DNA from: Entrophospora sp. SA101
Taxonomy: Eukaryota > Glomeromycota > Glomeromycetes > Entrophosporales > Entrophosporaceae
NCBI GenBank assembly: GCA_958430865.1
Contig: CAUDNR010000580.1
Span: 55,487 to 77,688 of the forward strand
Reading direction: 5' to 3'
DNA: 22,202 nt
Below the pieces are notes generated by a model. The model was not told where the DNA came from, made no database searches, and saw only the letters and a program-made list of their open reading frames with translations. Made by a program: the position numbers and the translations under genes. Shown here piece after piece: positions 1-9,021 of this stretch (positions are counted from its first letter, which is position 1; every line of letters begins with the position of its first letter).

Positions 1-135
1 GTTGCAATAAATATAGAAAGATGATTGTTAATCGTGATGTAATATTTAGCGCATCACATGACTTCCGTAGTAAGTTCGTTCTAATTGGTCGATATTAACG
101 GCCAATTTGTTGGTCCACGGTTTACAATCTCACAC

Positions 136-323
136 TATTTATTTTCTGATTTTTAAATATTATTGATTATTATTGTTATAATTAAATATTTTATTTATTA
201 TTTAGTTCAAAAATTATATGAACTTTCATGATAAATAAAATTTATGGATTAACACAAGATCCAGCTACAAAAGAATATATTTTTGTAATGGAATACATGG
301 AAAATAGAAGTCTTCAAGATTAT
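136..323 (+). repeat. Upstream copy of kinase intron plus hinge exon
   Basis: Directly repeats 741-940: the end of the kinase intron, its TTATTTAG acceptor and the start of exon 2 (TTCAAAAATTATATGAAC...). The offset is 605 bases at the start and 616 after an 11-base deletion in this copy, next to the GATAAA at 833-840 in the other. Read from its own acceptor (206) this copy meets a stop at 236-238, so it is not a working exon; the reading resumes in frame from the ATG at 228. Confidence 0.85.
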
Positions 324-1824
324 GAAAATCAATATTCAAAGGGAAGAAATGAAAAATATGGAGAATGTCAAACATGCAATAGATATAATACCTATAAGGC
401 ATGGTGTCAGTCATGTGATCCAAAGCTATTAACTGAAGGATGGACTAGTGGCAATGAAACATTAGATGAGTTGATTAAAAGTTTACAACTTAAAGCAACT
501 ACATATAACTATAGTGATTATCTTCAATGGATTCCTTATAATGATTTAACAAATATCAAAAAGATAGGTGAAGGTGGGTTTGCAACTATATCCAAAGCCA
601 CTTGGTTAAATGGTAAGAGAATTATAAATTATAAAAATAATGAAAGATATAATGAAGATATGCCTGTGGCATTAAAAAAACTACATGGTTCACAGAATAT
701 TTCAGATGAATTTCTTAATGAGGTAAATTATTTTATTTTCTATTTATTTTCTGATTTTTAAGTACTATTGATTATTATTGTTGTAATTAAATATTTTATT
801 TATTATTTAGTTCAAAAATTATATGAACTTTCATGATAAAGGATCTATAATTCATATTTATGGATTAACACAGGATCCAATTACCAAAGAATATATATTT
901 GTAATGAAATATATGGAAGATGGAATCTTCAAAATTATTTAACTAAAGATTTTAAAAATTTAAAATGGGAAAACAAAATTGAAATTCTTAAACAAATTAT
1001 TAAAGGTTTAAAAAGTATTCATGAAAACAAAATTATTCATCATGATCTTCATAGTGGTAATATTCTTCAAAATAATTGGGTTACACATATTGCAGATTTA
1101 GGATTATCATGTCTAGTTAGTCAAACATCATCATCAAACAAAAATAATATATGTGGAGTACTAACATATATTGCACCAGAAGTTTTAAAAGAGAAACCAT
1201 ATATAATGGCATCAGATATATACAGTTTTGGAGTTCTGATGTCTTTAGTATCAACTGGCCAACAACCATTTAATAATTTGGCACATGATGAATATCTTGC
1301 AATGGAAATATGTAAAGGTTCAAGACCCAAATTCTCAAACAATACACCAAAATTTTATATTGAACTAGCATTCAAATGCATGGATGCTAATCCAGATAAA
1401 CGTCCAACTGCTGGAGAAATTAAAAAGATTATCAAAATTTGGGATGATTCACTTAATGACTATGTAATGAATAATGATCTTGAAAAATATTCAAAAGAAA
1501 TGCAAGATGAATTAAAATCAATAAGAAAAGGGTTTGAGAAAATGGATGAAATAAAGTTTAATCCTTCAACAATTACTGCAGTAATTCATCCAAATGCAAT
1601 TTATACTAGCAGATTATTAAATTTTACAAACCTTCCCCAACCTGTGAATTCCAATAAAGTAACAATTATTGGTAATAATAATGGTAATTATTAATATTCA
1701 ATTATTGATTATTTTCATTTTTATTAAAATTAACACAATATTTATTAATATCCACTCTTGTGATAAATATTTTATAGATTCTAAACAAATTGATTTAGCT
1801 ATACCAAATGACCTACCTGAATAA
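228..1824 (+). pseudogene. Rhizophagus-type protein kinase, one frameshift
   Basis: Serine/threonine or tyrosine-kinase-like protein of the family expanded in Glomeromycotina. Proposed exons are 228-722, 811-1671 and 1778-1824; the introns are GT-AG and the phases join cleanly. The first exon carries a CxxC-x9-CxxC motif (residues 47-63), WTSGN, WIPYNDL, the glycine loop GEGGFA (114-119) and the VALKK lysine (150). Exon 2 carries HHDLHSGN (catalytic Asp kept, the usual Arg of HRD replaced by His; bases 1038-1046), ADLG in place of DFG (Asp at 1095-1097), APEVL and DIYSFGVLM. Near 922-926 one base is missing: GGAATC reads out of frame, whereas GGAAATC would restore an ordinary DGNLQNYL stretch. 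With that base the product would be 467 residues. Residues 5-31 duplicate the kinase hinge (YGLTQDP...VMEYME) ahead of the true N-terminus, so the real start may be later than 228. If exon 2 is left unspliced at its 3' end it reads to a stop at 1694. Either a recent pseudogene or a consensus error. Confidence 0.85.
741..940 (+). repeat. Downstream copy of the kinase duplication
   Basis: Partner of 136-323. It is in the expected place inside the kinase gene: intron 723-810 and the first part of exon 2. The kinase N-lobe exon lies between the two copies, as expected after unequal crossing-over or a partial tandem duplication. Confidence 0.85.
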
Positions 1825-2418
1825 GTTAAATCCTATTGCTTGTTATGTATTAAATTATTTATTATTTATTTTTATTTATCTGGCTACTGTAGTTTAAATA
1901 TTTTTTTTTTTCATTTTGAAATTTGGGTGTCAAATATGTACATAAATAAAAAATAATGATTTTTGGCAAAAAAATAAATGTAATTTTTAATAATCATTGT
2001 TGTCATACATACATAACTGGAGTATTGTTTGTTTCTTATCTTTTCAAATCAATGGTTTCTTTTTTTATAGTATTAACAAATTGAAGTGATGTACTTATCA
2101 ATATATCATATAATATATACAAAATTTAATACATGTATCTGAATAATTTAAATATAATAAAATTATACCTAAATTATCAAATAAAAAGCCCACATCTAAT
2201 CTTGCTTGTTGAACCACTATTGCAGTCAACTTCTAGAAGAGGTTCCCCATCCTCCAGATTTGGTTGTCCCAAATGATTCTTTCCCCAAAAATACATAACA
2301 GACACAAATTACAGTATACTGATTGTGGGTTTTGTTGAATCAAACAATGCCAAACTTCTGGTCTTATTTGGAATCCTGACCTGGAATCTTAGATGCTTCC
2401 CCCAAATAGAAAGATATA
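1825..2418. other. AT-rich region without a recognised gene
   Basis: Contains an AATAAA-type poly(A) signal near 1945-1950, plausible for the kinase gene. From about 2190 the sequence becomes less AT-rich and leads into the broken coding pieces that follow; the minus strand there is full of stops and no family was recognised. Confidence 0.5.
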
Positions 2419-3191
2419 CTATGATACATTAAAAAATACCACCTTCAATAGATAGCTAGGTCCTGCTTGTGTTGGTACTAGCCACATTGATGTTTGAGAA
2501 AAGAAGAAATTTTCAAAATTAGAACCAGATACTGGCCACCAAACATGCAAACTATAAGAAATATTTATCAAAAACCACAACCTTGCCTTCGAATTTGTCT
2601 CCCTTTTTAAAAAGAAATAAGTGTGTAAGGCCCCTCTCAGATCTTCTACACCTTGATGATGACCAAAGACAAATGGGCTCACTTGCATGTAATGGCAACA
2701 CACCCATTGCACATCTACATGCACTACCACAATATACCAGGATAAGTTGTGGAAGGACCCTGGGATGGTGAATATTATCTAACCAGAAATCAAATGTATC
2801 TTCATCTAGAAGTTTTCCCATTGCTTCATTATAATTGTTCTCTGCAATTATGTGTAATTCATCACAAATTTCCTTAAGCTTTTTATGAACCTTAATGTAT
2901 CATCTAACCTATCAAGATTTAGATATCTTATAAATCTATTCAATTTATTGATCCTTTTTAATCTTTAACCATTCTATTATCTTTATATAATTGATGTTTT
3001 CCCTCTTTATACCATGTTTTGTTTACTAACATTATGTTTGTAATTTTTACTGGATCCTTGATTTGCTTTATAATTTTACCAATCAGTTCTGATGGTAATA
3101 CAAACTCTGGTGTTTTCACCCCTACATACTTGATTTTTTCCCTGACCTCTACTATATAGATCACCAGCTTCAAATGGGTCCCTACTATCAT
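2419..3191 (-). pseudogene. Decayed F-box-like protein fragment
   Basis: Read on the minus strand, 3191-2958 gives a 77-residue open stretch with LPSELIGKIIKQIKDP...LVNKTWYKEG..LYK. This follows the F-box pattern (LPxEL...LVNKxW), the Skp1-binding module of SCF ubiquitin ligases. After the stop, further open pieces in shifting frames follow: one with LNRFIRYLNLDRLDD (about 2950-2900), and one with KLKEICDELHIIAENNY running into GKLLDEDTFDFWLDNIHHP (about 2900-2740). A third frame stays open from 2730 to 2419. At least two frameshifts separate these pieces, so no working product is expected. The F-box assignment rests on motif spacing alone. The downstream pieces are unrecognised and could belong to a different element. 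Confidence 0.4.
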
Positions 3192-3333
3192 TGAGGGATT
3201 TTAATGCATTGCCAATATAGCTGAAAATTTGAGTAATATATTCAAACATTTTTGGTTTATTTTTATATAGATTGCAGAAATGTTTAATTTGAAAATGTTA
3301 TTAATTTATTAGTTTTATTGTTTTGGTATCAAC

Positions 3334-3724
3334 CATACATGATGGTGAAAGTCATTTGATAAAATTCGAAACTTTCAAAAAAATCACATTTTCGAAATCG
3401 AAATACCCTTGGCGAAATTAAAATCAAAATCTAAAATTCAAAATCAAAATCAAAAATCAAAATCAAAATCAAAATTCAAAATTGAAATCTAAATTCAAAA
3501 TCAAAATCGAAATTCAAAAAATTGAAATAAAAACACTTTAAAGACATTAATGCAAATATTACAATTTTCGAATTTTGATTACAAATTTCGATTTTGATTT
3601 TGATTTTTGATTTTGATTTCGAATTTTGATTTTTTCGAAACCTGTTAGGGTATATTCAAAATGTTTGAACCTTAATCGTCGAAATTATTGTCGAAACAAA
3701 ACTATTTCGCCATCATGTATGATT
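3334..3724. repeat. Inverted-repeat element (MITE-like) rich in TTTTGA
   Basis: Outer ends are CATACATGATGG (3334-3345) and its reverse complement CCATCATGTATG (3710-3721). Inside, the left half is built of (TCAAAA)n-like words around 3420-3510 and the right half of the complementary (GATTTT)n words around 3580-3635, so the whole can fold into a long hairpin. No open reading frame. It looks like a non-autonomous foldback or MITE element; the superfamily could not be told because no clear target duplication was seen. Confidence 0.6.
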
Positions 3725-3762
3725 AATGCAAAAATGAAAAAAAGTTATTTATTAATTTCGAT

Positions 3763-3863
3763 TTTCGATTTTTTCGAAACCTGTTAGGGTATATTCGAAA
3801 TGTTTGAACCCTAATCGTCGAAATTATTGTCGAAACAAAACTATTTCGCCATCATGTATGATT
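3763..3863. repeat. Second copy of the right end of the element
   Basis: Repeats 3624-3724 at an offset of 139 bases with only a few differences, from TTTCGATTTT... through CCTGTTAGGGTATATTC to CCATCATGTATGATT. It is a tandem duplication of the right terminus, or the stump of a second element inserted beside the first. Confidence 0.8.
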
Positions 3864-5493
3864 TTTTTATCATTATTATTATTATTATTACATTTAATAT
3901 TATTCCTGAAAAAAATAAAGATTAACTATTAATTTTTTATTTTAAATAATAATAGTGCGCAAGTATTTTTTCATTACTACAGTCAATATCATTGTTTCTG
4001 AAAAAGTATTAACTATTAATTTTCATTTTATTTTAGATAGTAAATGGGTGTAAGTGTTTTTTCAATATTATTATTGTTTAAAGCAATTAACTGTTTGTTG
4101 TTGATTTTTTCAATTCTCTGAAAAAAAAGGTTCAGTTTGCTGGAATTGGGGCCTAATTTTAAAGTAGTTAATAAAAATATACATATTGTGATCATTTCAA
4201 TAGTCTATATATAGGTTCCTGATTGTCAATCATTATTAATATGCGCCAAATGTTAATATTTCATCAGTACTGACTTCCTACTACCTAGGTAATACCCGAC
4301 CGGACCAGTAACAATCTCTACGACGTAGTTAATCGAGACTGAATAAAAATAACTTCTTAGGCTGTTTGGCATATCTGTTCTTTCTGAAACGTCAAAAAAA
4401 ATTTTTTTTAATTATTTTCAAGAGGAATGAATAGCCTCACATAAAGTTAATTTGGAAATTATTTTGTGTGAACTATTATTTTATTTACTTTATTTAATAA
4501 AATTATGAGCCTTTATTAGAAAAAAAAAATATGCGCCAAATGTTTGTCATAATAGTAATACACTTTCAGAATGTTACACTTAATATATTTTTCAATAGTG
4601 ATTGGAGTCTGATGGCTTATAATAAGTAGTTGTTGAATTTCCTACATGGCAGCATTTTATAATAATCCACCAATTTATTCGAGACAATATTTAAAAGTAT
4701 TATTGTTATTATAATAGCATATGATGTACAAGCTTAGTCAATTTCAGAACTGTCAGGATAATATCCTTTTGGAACATATCATTTCATCACTTTCATCATT
4801 TTGATTATAATGAGATTGCTTATTTTTTATTTTTAATGATAAGTTATGAGTTTGGATATTTTTATGTCATTTTCAGAGCATTTTTATCCTTTGGATGTTT
4901 TTTGCCGAAATTTTCTTTGGTTACATATAAAACCTTCCCAATTTGGTTCAGAGTATCCACTTTCTAATATGAAAAATATGAAAATAATAAATCTATTATT
5001 GATCTATAAAAAAAAATTCGGTCGTTGTCCTTGTGGGTTTTTTGTAAAAACCTCTTTTACTTTTTTTAAATTGATTGATTATCTTTAAATTGACCAATTA
5101 TAATAATAAAAGTTATGAAAATTGTGCCAAAAACGAATTTTATTTTCTTATAAATATATCAATTGTTCAATGGATAATGAAAAATTTTGTTAAACAAATA
5201 AAAAAAAATTTGTTACACGGAAAAAATATATTTTCACTTTTTGCTTTATTAAATGCACCAATCGAGTTTTTAAAAAATTGCATTTCTTTTTTTTAAAAAA
5301 AATTTTCCTAAATAAATAACGCGTTATAAGTGAGTTATTTTAATTAAATCTATTTCAAATAAAAAATTTTTATCTTATACTCACTTATTTTCTTTCACAC
5401 AAATTATCATTGCACATATACTCCAAGCAACTAACAATCACTTGCTAAACAATTAAAACTTTAGATTAACTATATTATTCAACAATAAAAAAA
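3864..5493. other. Long AT-rich intergenic stretch
   Basis: Holds an ATT microsatellite (about 3871-3890), homopolymer runs, and a 15-base word TATGCGCCAAATGTT seen twice (4240-4254 and 4530-4544). Two open stretches at 4846-5088 and 5075-5296 are biased to F, K, I and N, show no family motif and look like chance frames in AT-rich DNA. The last 100 bases should hold the promoter and 5' leader of the NTF2-like gene; no TATA box stands out. Confidence 0.5.
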
Positions 5494-6957
5494 ATGAGTC
5501 TCGAACAAATTTGGCATGAATATAAACATAACCATGATGGTGATCATTATACAGATAATGCTTCCGTAGTTTTTGTCCCGACAGCCTCTGGTGCACGAGG
5601 TTATGATGCTGTTAGACAATTCTTGGCAAAGGCATACGATACTCGTGTGCTCAAAATAAGCGAAAAATTGATTTACTCGACAGTTGGAAATGATTCCATC
5701 GTTGAAGAATCGGAAACTACAATTCAGTTTGTTAGTGGTGATGGTTCCTGGGTTGTACCTGGTGTTGACAGTAGATACACAATTGATAACAAAGTTGTCA
5801 TTCCAATGGTAGGTTTATTGACCCATTTATGAGTTATGAGGATATCTGATGAAAAATTATTTTGAGGCTTTACAGACTTTTTGTCCTGCTTTTCATGTAA
5901 CGTTATTATTTTTTTAATCAAAAATTGTATGCATGTACGTATATAATAGGTAACTTCAGCAAAATTTGAAGGCGATAGAATCTCATCAATTGTGAGTAAT
6001 TATTAATAATGTAGTTAATTACTACTATTACTAGCGTTTTTATTATTAGAGAATACATTAATTCACACACTAAAAAAATTATAATTATGATAATTTTTTA
6101 ATATAGCGCGTTTATTGGGATCAAGCTTCAGTATTGAAGCAACTTAAATTGTAATTATAAAAGATTTTATTAAATATATTAATAATCATTTACACCATTA
6201 CCATTATCATCATTGTTGTTAATTTGTTGTTATATAGGATATCTGAGAAAAGCGCTTGGCCAATAGTAACTGATAAACAGGCTGAATCATTAACTAATAT
6301 TGCAAATGCACATCTCAATCCATTTGGTAAAACGGTTCTTAGTGCTGGTTTGTCGCAAATGAACTCCAATGGTAATATTGTTTATTAACAAAATTTTTTT
6401 ATTTTATAAATAATTAATCACATAGCTGTTAATACTAACAATCAAATTTAAAAAAATTTGCAGAACAACAGCAACAACAACCTCGTCATAATGTTCATAC
6501 TTCTAGTCGTGTTAATCAACCTGGCGGTACTGGTGGCAAATCTTCAATCATTTTCAGCAACGAGACTGATGATCGTAGGAATTTTTGAATTTTGAATTTT
6601 ATTACTTTTCTTAAAACAAGAAGCGATCCTTTATCTTATTTTTAAACCCGTTGTTTCAACAAATAGCTGTTGTTAGTCGTACCAGATTCAATTCAAACAA
6701 GAATGCATCACAATTCTCTATTGGTGATGACGACGACACTGCTTCTCAAGCTGATACATTATCTGGACATTCAACTCGTCAAACTGTTAAACCTTCAAGC
6801 CGGTAAATATTTACTATATTGCTGTTGTTGTACTTTTAAAATTATATTTATTGTTATTTTTGCAAATAACGCTAACAATAATTCATATATATGCTATATA
6901 TACTTTAGTGTCTTGAAACCTCCTGGTGGTGGTGGTTCTCAAATTACCTTTGGTTAA
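5494..6957 (+). CDS. NTF2-like protein with Jupiter/HN1-like C-terminal motifs
   Basis: Seven exons: 5494-5808, 5950-5991, 6107-6150, 6238-6371, 6464-6574, 6667-6802, 6909-6957. All six introns are GT-AG (87-141 bp) and the phases agree, giving 276 residues. The first ATG follows a run of A and is preceded by AT-rich leader. Residues 1 to about 160 (MSLEQIWHEYKHNHDGD... RVYWDQASVLKQL... SAWPIVTDKQ... HLNPFG) resemble NTF2-like domain proteins of fungi; family members of this kind are usually single-copy genes of unproven function. The rest is low complexity (QQQQQ, DDDD) with three related short motifs: SSRVNQPGGTGGKSSIIF (about 192-209), SRTRFNSNKNASQFSIG (about 219-235) and SSRVLKPPGGGGSQITFG at the C-terminus (259-276). 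The last closely resembles the PPGG..S..FG motif of Jupiter/HN1 microtubule-associated proteins. Family recognition is from memory; the exon model is well supported. Confidence 0.88.
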
Positions 6958-7548
6958 AAAAAAAAAACTTTTAAAGGTGCTGCCAACAATTTAAACTATA
7001 ATAAAAAAAAATATATTCATTATTATTATTGAAATTTCTTTTATTATCAGAATTTTTTTCCTAAAATTTTTTTGTTCTTTTTATTGTGTTCGTATTTATA
7101 TTATATTGATACATTTTGCAGCTTATATTTAACAAAAAAAAAAAGGAGGAATAAAATTTATTAGGATAATGATAAGACACTTTTCATTATTATAATGAAA
7201 AAGATCAATTATCTTCATTTATTTAACCCTGATTGATTATAATACAAAATAATAAAGAAAATTAAACGCTATTTTTATTATTAATTATTAATTATATAGA
7301 TAAAATATGTTACTAATTTCATAAAAACCAAAAATTTTGCTTGCGAGTAATAAAAATAACCCAACCGATATTTAGTTGATGAATGATGATCCGTCGTCTA
7401 TGAACCAGAGAATTTGCTCTCAAAGTAAAAAAGGATATTTCAATAACAAGCAAAGAAAAATCATTGTAAGGATGTCTGTGTAAAAGAAATGTACTATAAT
7501 AAATATATGTATAAATAAAGGAATTTTTAGTAACCTCTTACATTGAAC
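6958..7548. other. 3' region of NTF2-like gene and spacer
   Basis: AATAAA at 7000-7005 is a likely poly(A) signal, 43 bases after the stop. An imperfect hairpin lies at 7180-7203 (CTTTTCATTA / TAATGAAAAAG). From about 7370 the base composition changes as the Fanzor relic on the other strand is approached. No gene seen. Confidence 0.5.
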
Positions 7549-8968
7549 CTATGCCAATACTAAGTACAAGTCATACGTAGACAGCCTACAATAAGGTGTC
7601 TCGGGTGTAAGCCCTAACGTCGCAAACGACTCTTGTTGTTTTTCTGTAATATACTTCAAAGCATATTACGAACTCCGTTTTACATCCCTGTTAATTGTGG
7701 ATTTGCAAGATGTACAACATCTGCATGTTTTGTTAGTATATTCCTCAGTGCAGACGATTTTGACCTTGCATCAAGGGTACCCGCGGATTTGTGGAGCAAA
7801 TGTTGGTGAAAACGGTAACGTGACCATGCAGTTTTAGAGTAGATTTTTCTAGACCGTGTTTTTTAACCATGTCTTTTGTTTTAAATTCGGTGAGCAATAC
7901 TACATGATGGCTTTCACAAAATTATCTTGCTAATCTTCGATGACATTTATCCACACTTAAGATTACGAATTTCTTGTGAATCTGGAGCATTCATCGACAG
8001 AGCATACGCTACGCCTACTTGCTTTGACATGAATAGAATCCCTTTCTTTTCACCTTGGATTCTATCACAATGCAAGCACAAGCGATGTATTCTATTAATA
8101 TCCCCCTTTTCCCATTCTATAACTTCACCACCACTTGGATTATAGCCAGTCAGAGAAATGATGCCAGTGCCTCTATTTTCTTCGACCACCGAAAATTTAG
8201 AAATTTGGCTATCAGCCTTAGTTTCGAGTGGTTTAGAGGTACAAAATAGAATTCACCAAGACGATTCATGATGAGACATGGAGGTCATAATTTATTTCAA
8301 GAATTTCTTCTCTTGCTTCAATATCCGAGAAATGAATAATGACCACGATTTTTTCTGATAGAATGGTGATTGACTGCAATTTATCCTTTTTAAAGCAATT
8401 TAAAAGGTCAATCATTTCTTGCACCCCTAATACCAATACTAATGTCAAGAACCCTATCAAAGACTAATTTCTTTAATTTTTCAGCGATACAATTTTCACG
8501 TAAACAATTTTTTTATTTTTTTATATTATGATTAATTGCAGCTAGGCATCGGTTGTACGTTAATATTTTGCTTTTTCTTCCGAATTAGGGTAAAAGCCTA
8601 ATTTTAAGAGTTTTCCCGGTGGAAGTTTTTTGGAAAGGAGATCAAAGACGAAGGAACAACATCCTCGACTTTAAAAGAAGATGAAAAAGAATCACATCTT
8701 TAAAATTCTTTCATGTTCCATCTGGTAAAAAAAAAAGACTATTTAAACCTTTAGCTGTTGGTTTAGCTGACTCAATTGTAATCCATGAACCAAGAGCTAG
8801 TCTTTTTAAAGAGTCCTTCCATTGACTTGAGCACGGTAATTCGCTATTAGTTTTTAAGGGTAACCAACACCAATTGGTGAGTTTTTGAATAAATTCATCC
8901 CAGAATGGCTTATATCTTCTTACATTCGAAGAAGTTGGTTTGTCACAGTCAACTAAAGAAGATTTTTA
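7549..8968 (-). pseudogene. Decayed Fanzor (eukaryotic TnpB-like RNA-guided nuclease)
   Basis: Minus-strand blocks in the order of a fungal Fanzor/OrfB protein, in shifting frames. 8968-8711: N-terminal extension (YKPFWDEFIQKL, LPLKTN). 8620-8588: TGKTLKIRLLP. 8564-8515: LTYNRCLAAINHNI. 8501-8266: IGIRGARND then LLNCFKKDK. 8269-8150: MNRLGEFYFV, SKKIEAL. 8153-8033: SLTGYNPSGGEVIEWEKGDI, the strand after the RuvC-I aspartate. About 7945-7865: CHRRLAR*FCESHHVVLLTEF, the RuvC-II region, Glu codon 7888-7886. 7862-7787: SKTAWSRYRFHQHLLHKS. 7787-7549: CKVKIVCTEEYTNKTC, then CTSCKSTINRD (last Asp 7686-7684), ending ALKYITEKQQ...LGLTPE. Fanzors are known to use a guide RNA made from the element's end to cleave DNA. 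This copy is dead: at least five frameshifts, in-frame stops, the DPG segment of RuvC-I missing and the zinc ribbon collapsed. No partner recombinase seen. Assignment is by motif order, without a search. Confidence 0.82.
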
Positions 8969-8990
8969 ATAAAAAATAAAATTTTGTAAA

Positions 8991-9021
8991 ATATTCAATT
9001 TTTTTTAAAAAAATTGAATAT
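8991..9021. repeat. 31-bp AT palindrome beside the Fanzor N-terminus
   Basis: ATATTCAATTTTTTT and its exact reverse complement, separated by one base. It lies 23 bases outside the outermost recognisable Fanzor block, so it may mark an element end, but AT-rich palindromes also occur by chance here. Confidence 0.55.

Noticed and set aside
1121..1342. 73-codon minus-strand frame inside the kinase gene
   Set aside because: Antisense to kinase motifs APEVL and DIYSFGVLM, which explain the sequence.
2552..2821. CRISPR-like or bacterial gene content
   Set aside because: No spaced direct repeats, no ribosome binding sites or operons; the introns and transposon types are eukaryotic.
3871..3890. ATT/AAT microsatellites here and near 10200, 14350 and 15715
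   Set aside because: Ordinary simple repeats in a very AT-rich genome, without further interest.
4846..5296. Two overlapping plus-strand open stretches (80 and 73 codons)
   Set aside because: Composition is Phe/Lys/Ile/Asn-rich as expected from AT-rich DNA; no motif, no splice context, no support as genes.
7540..7690. Structured-RNA or rRNA fragment, suggested by less AT-rich text
   Set aside because: The minus strand reads as the C-terminal tail of the Fanzor relic, which explains the composition.
7927..8249. Plus-strand open stretches opposite the Fanzor relic
   Set aside because: They are antisense shadows; the minus strand carries the recognisable protein blocks.
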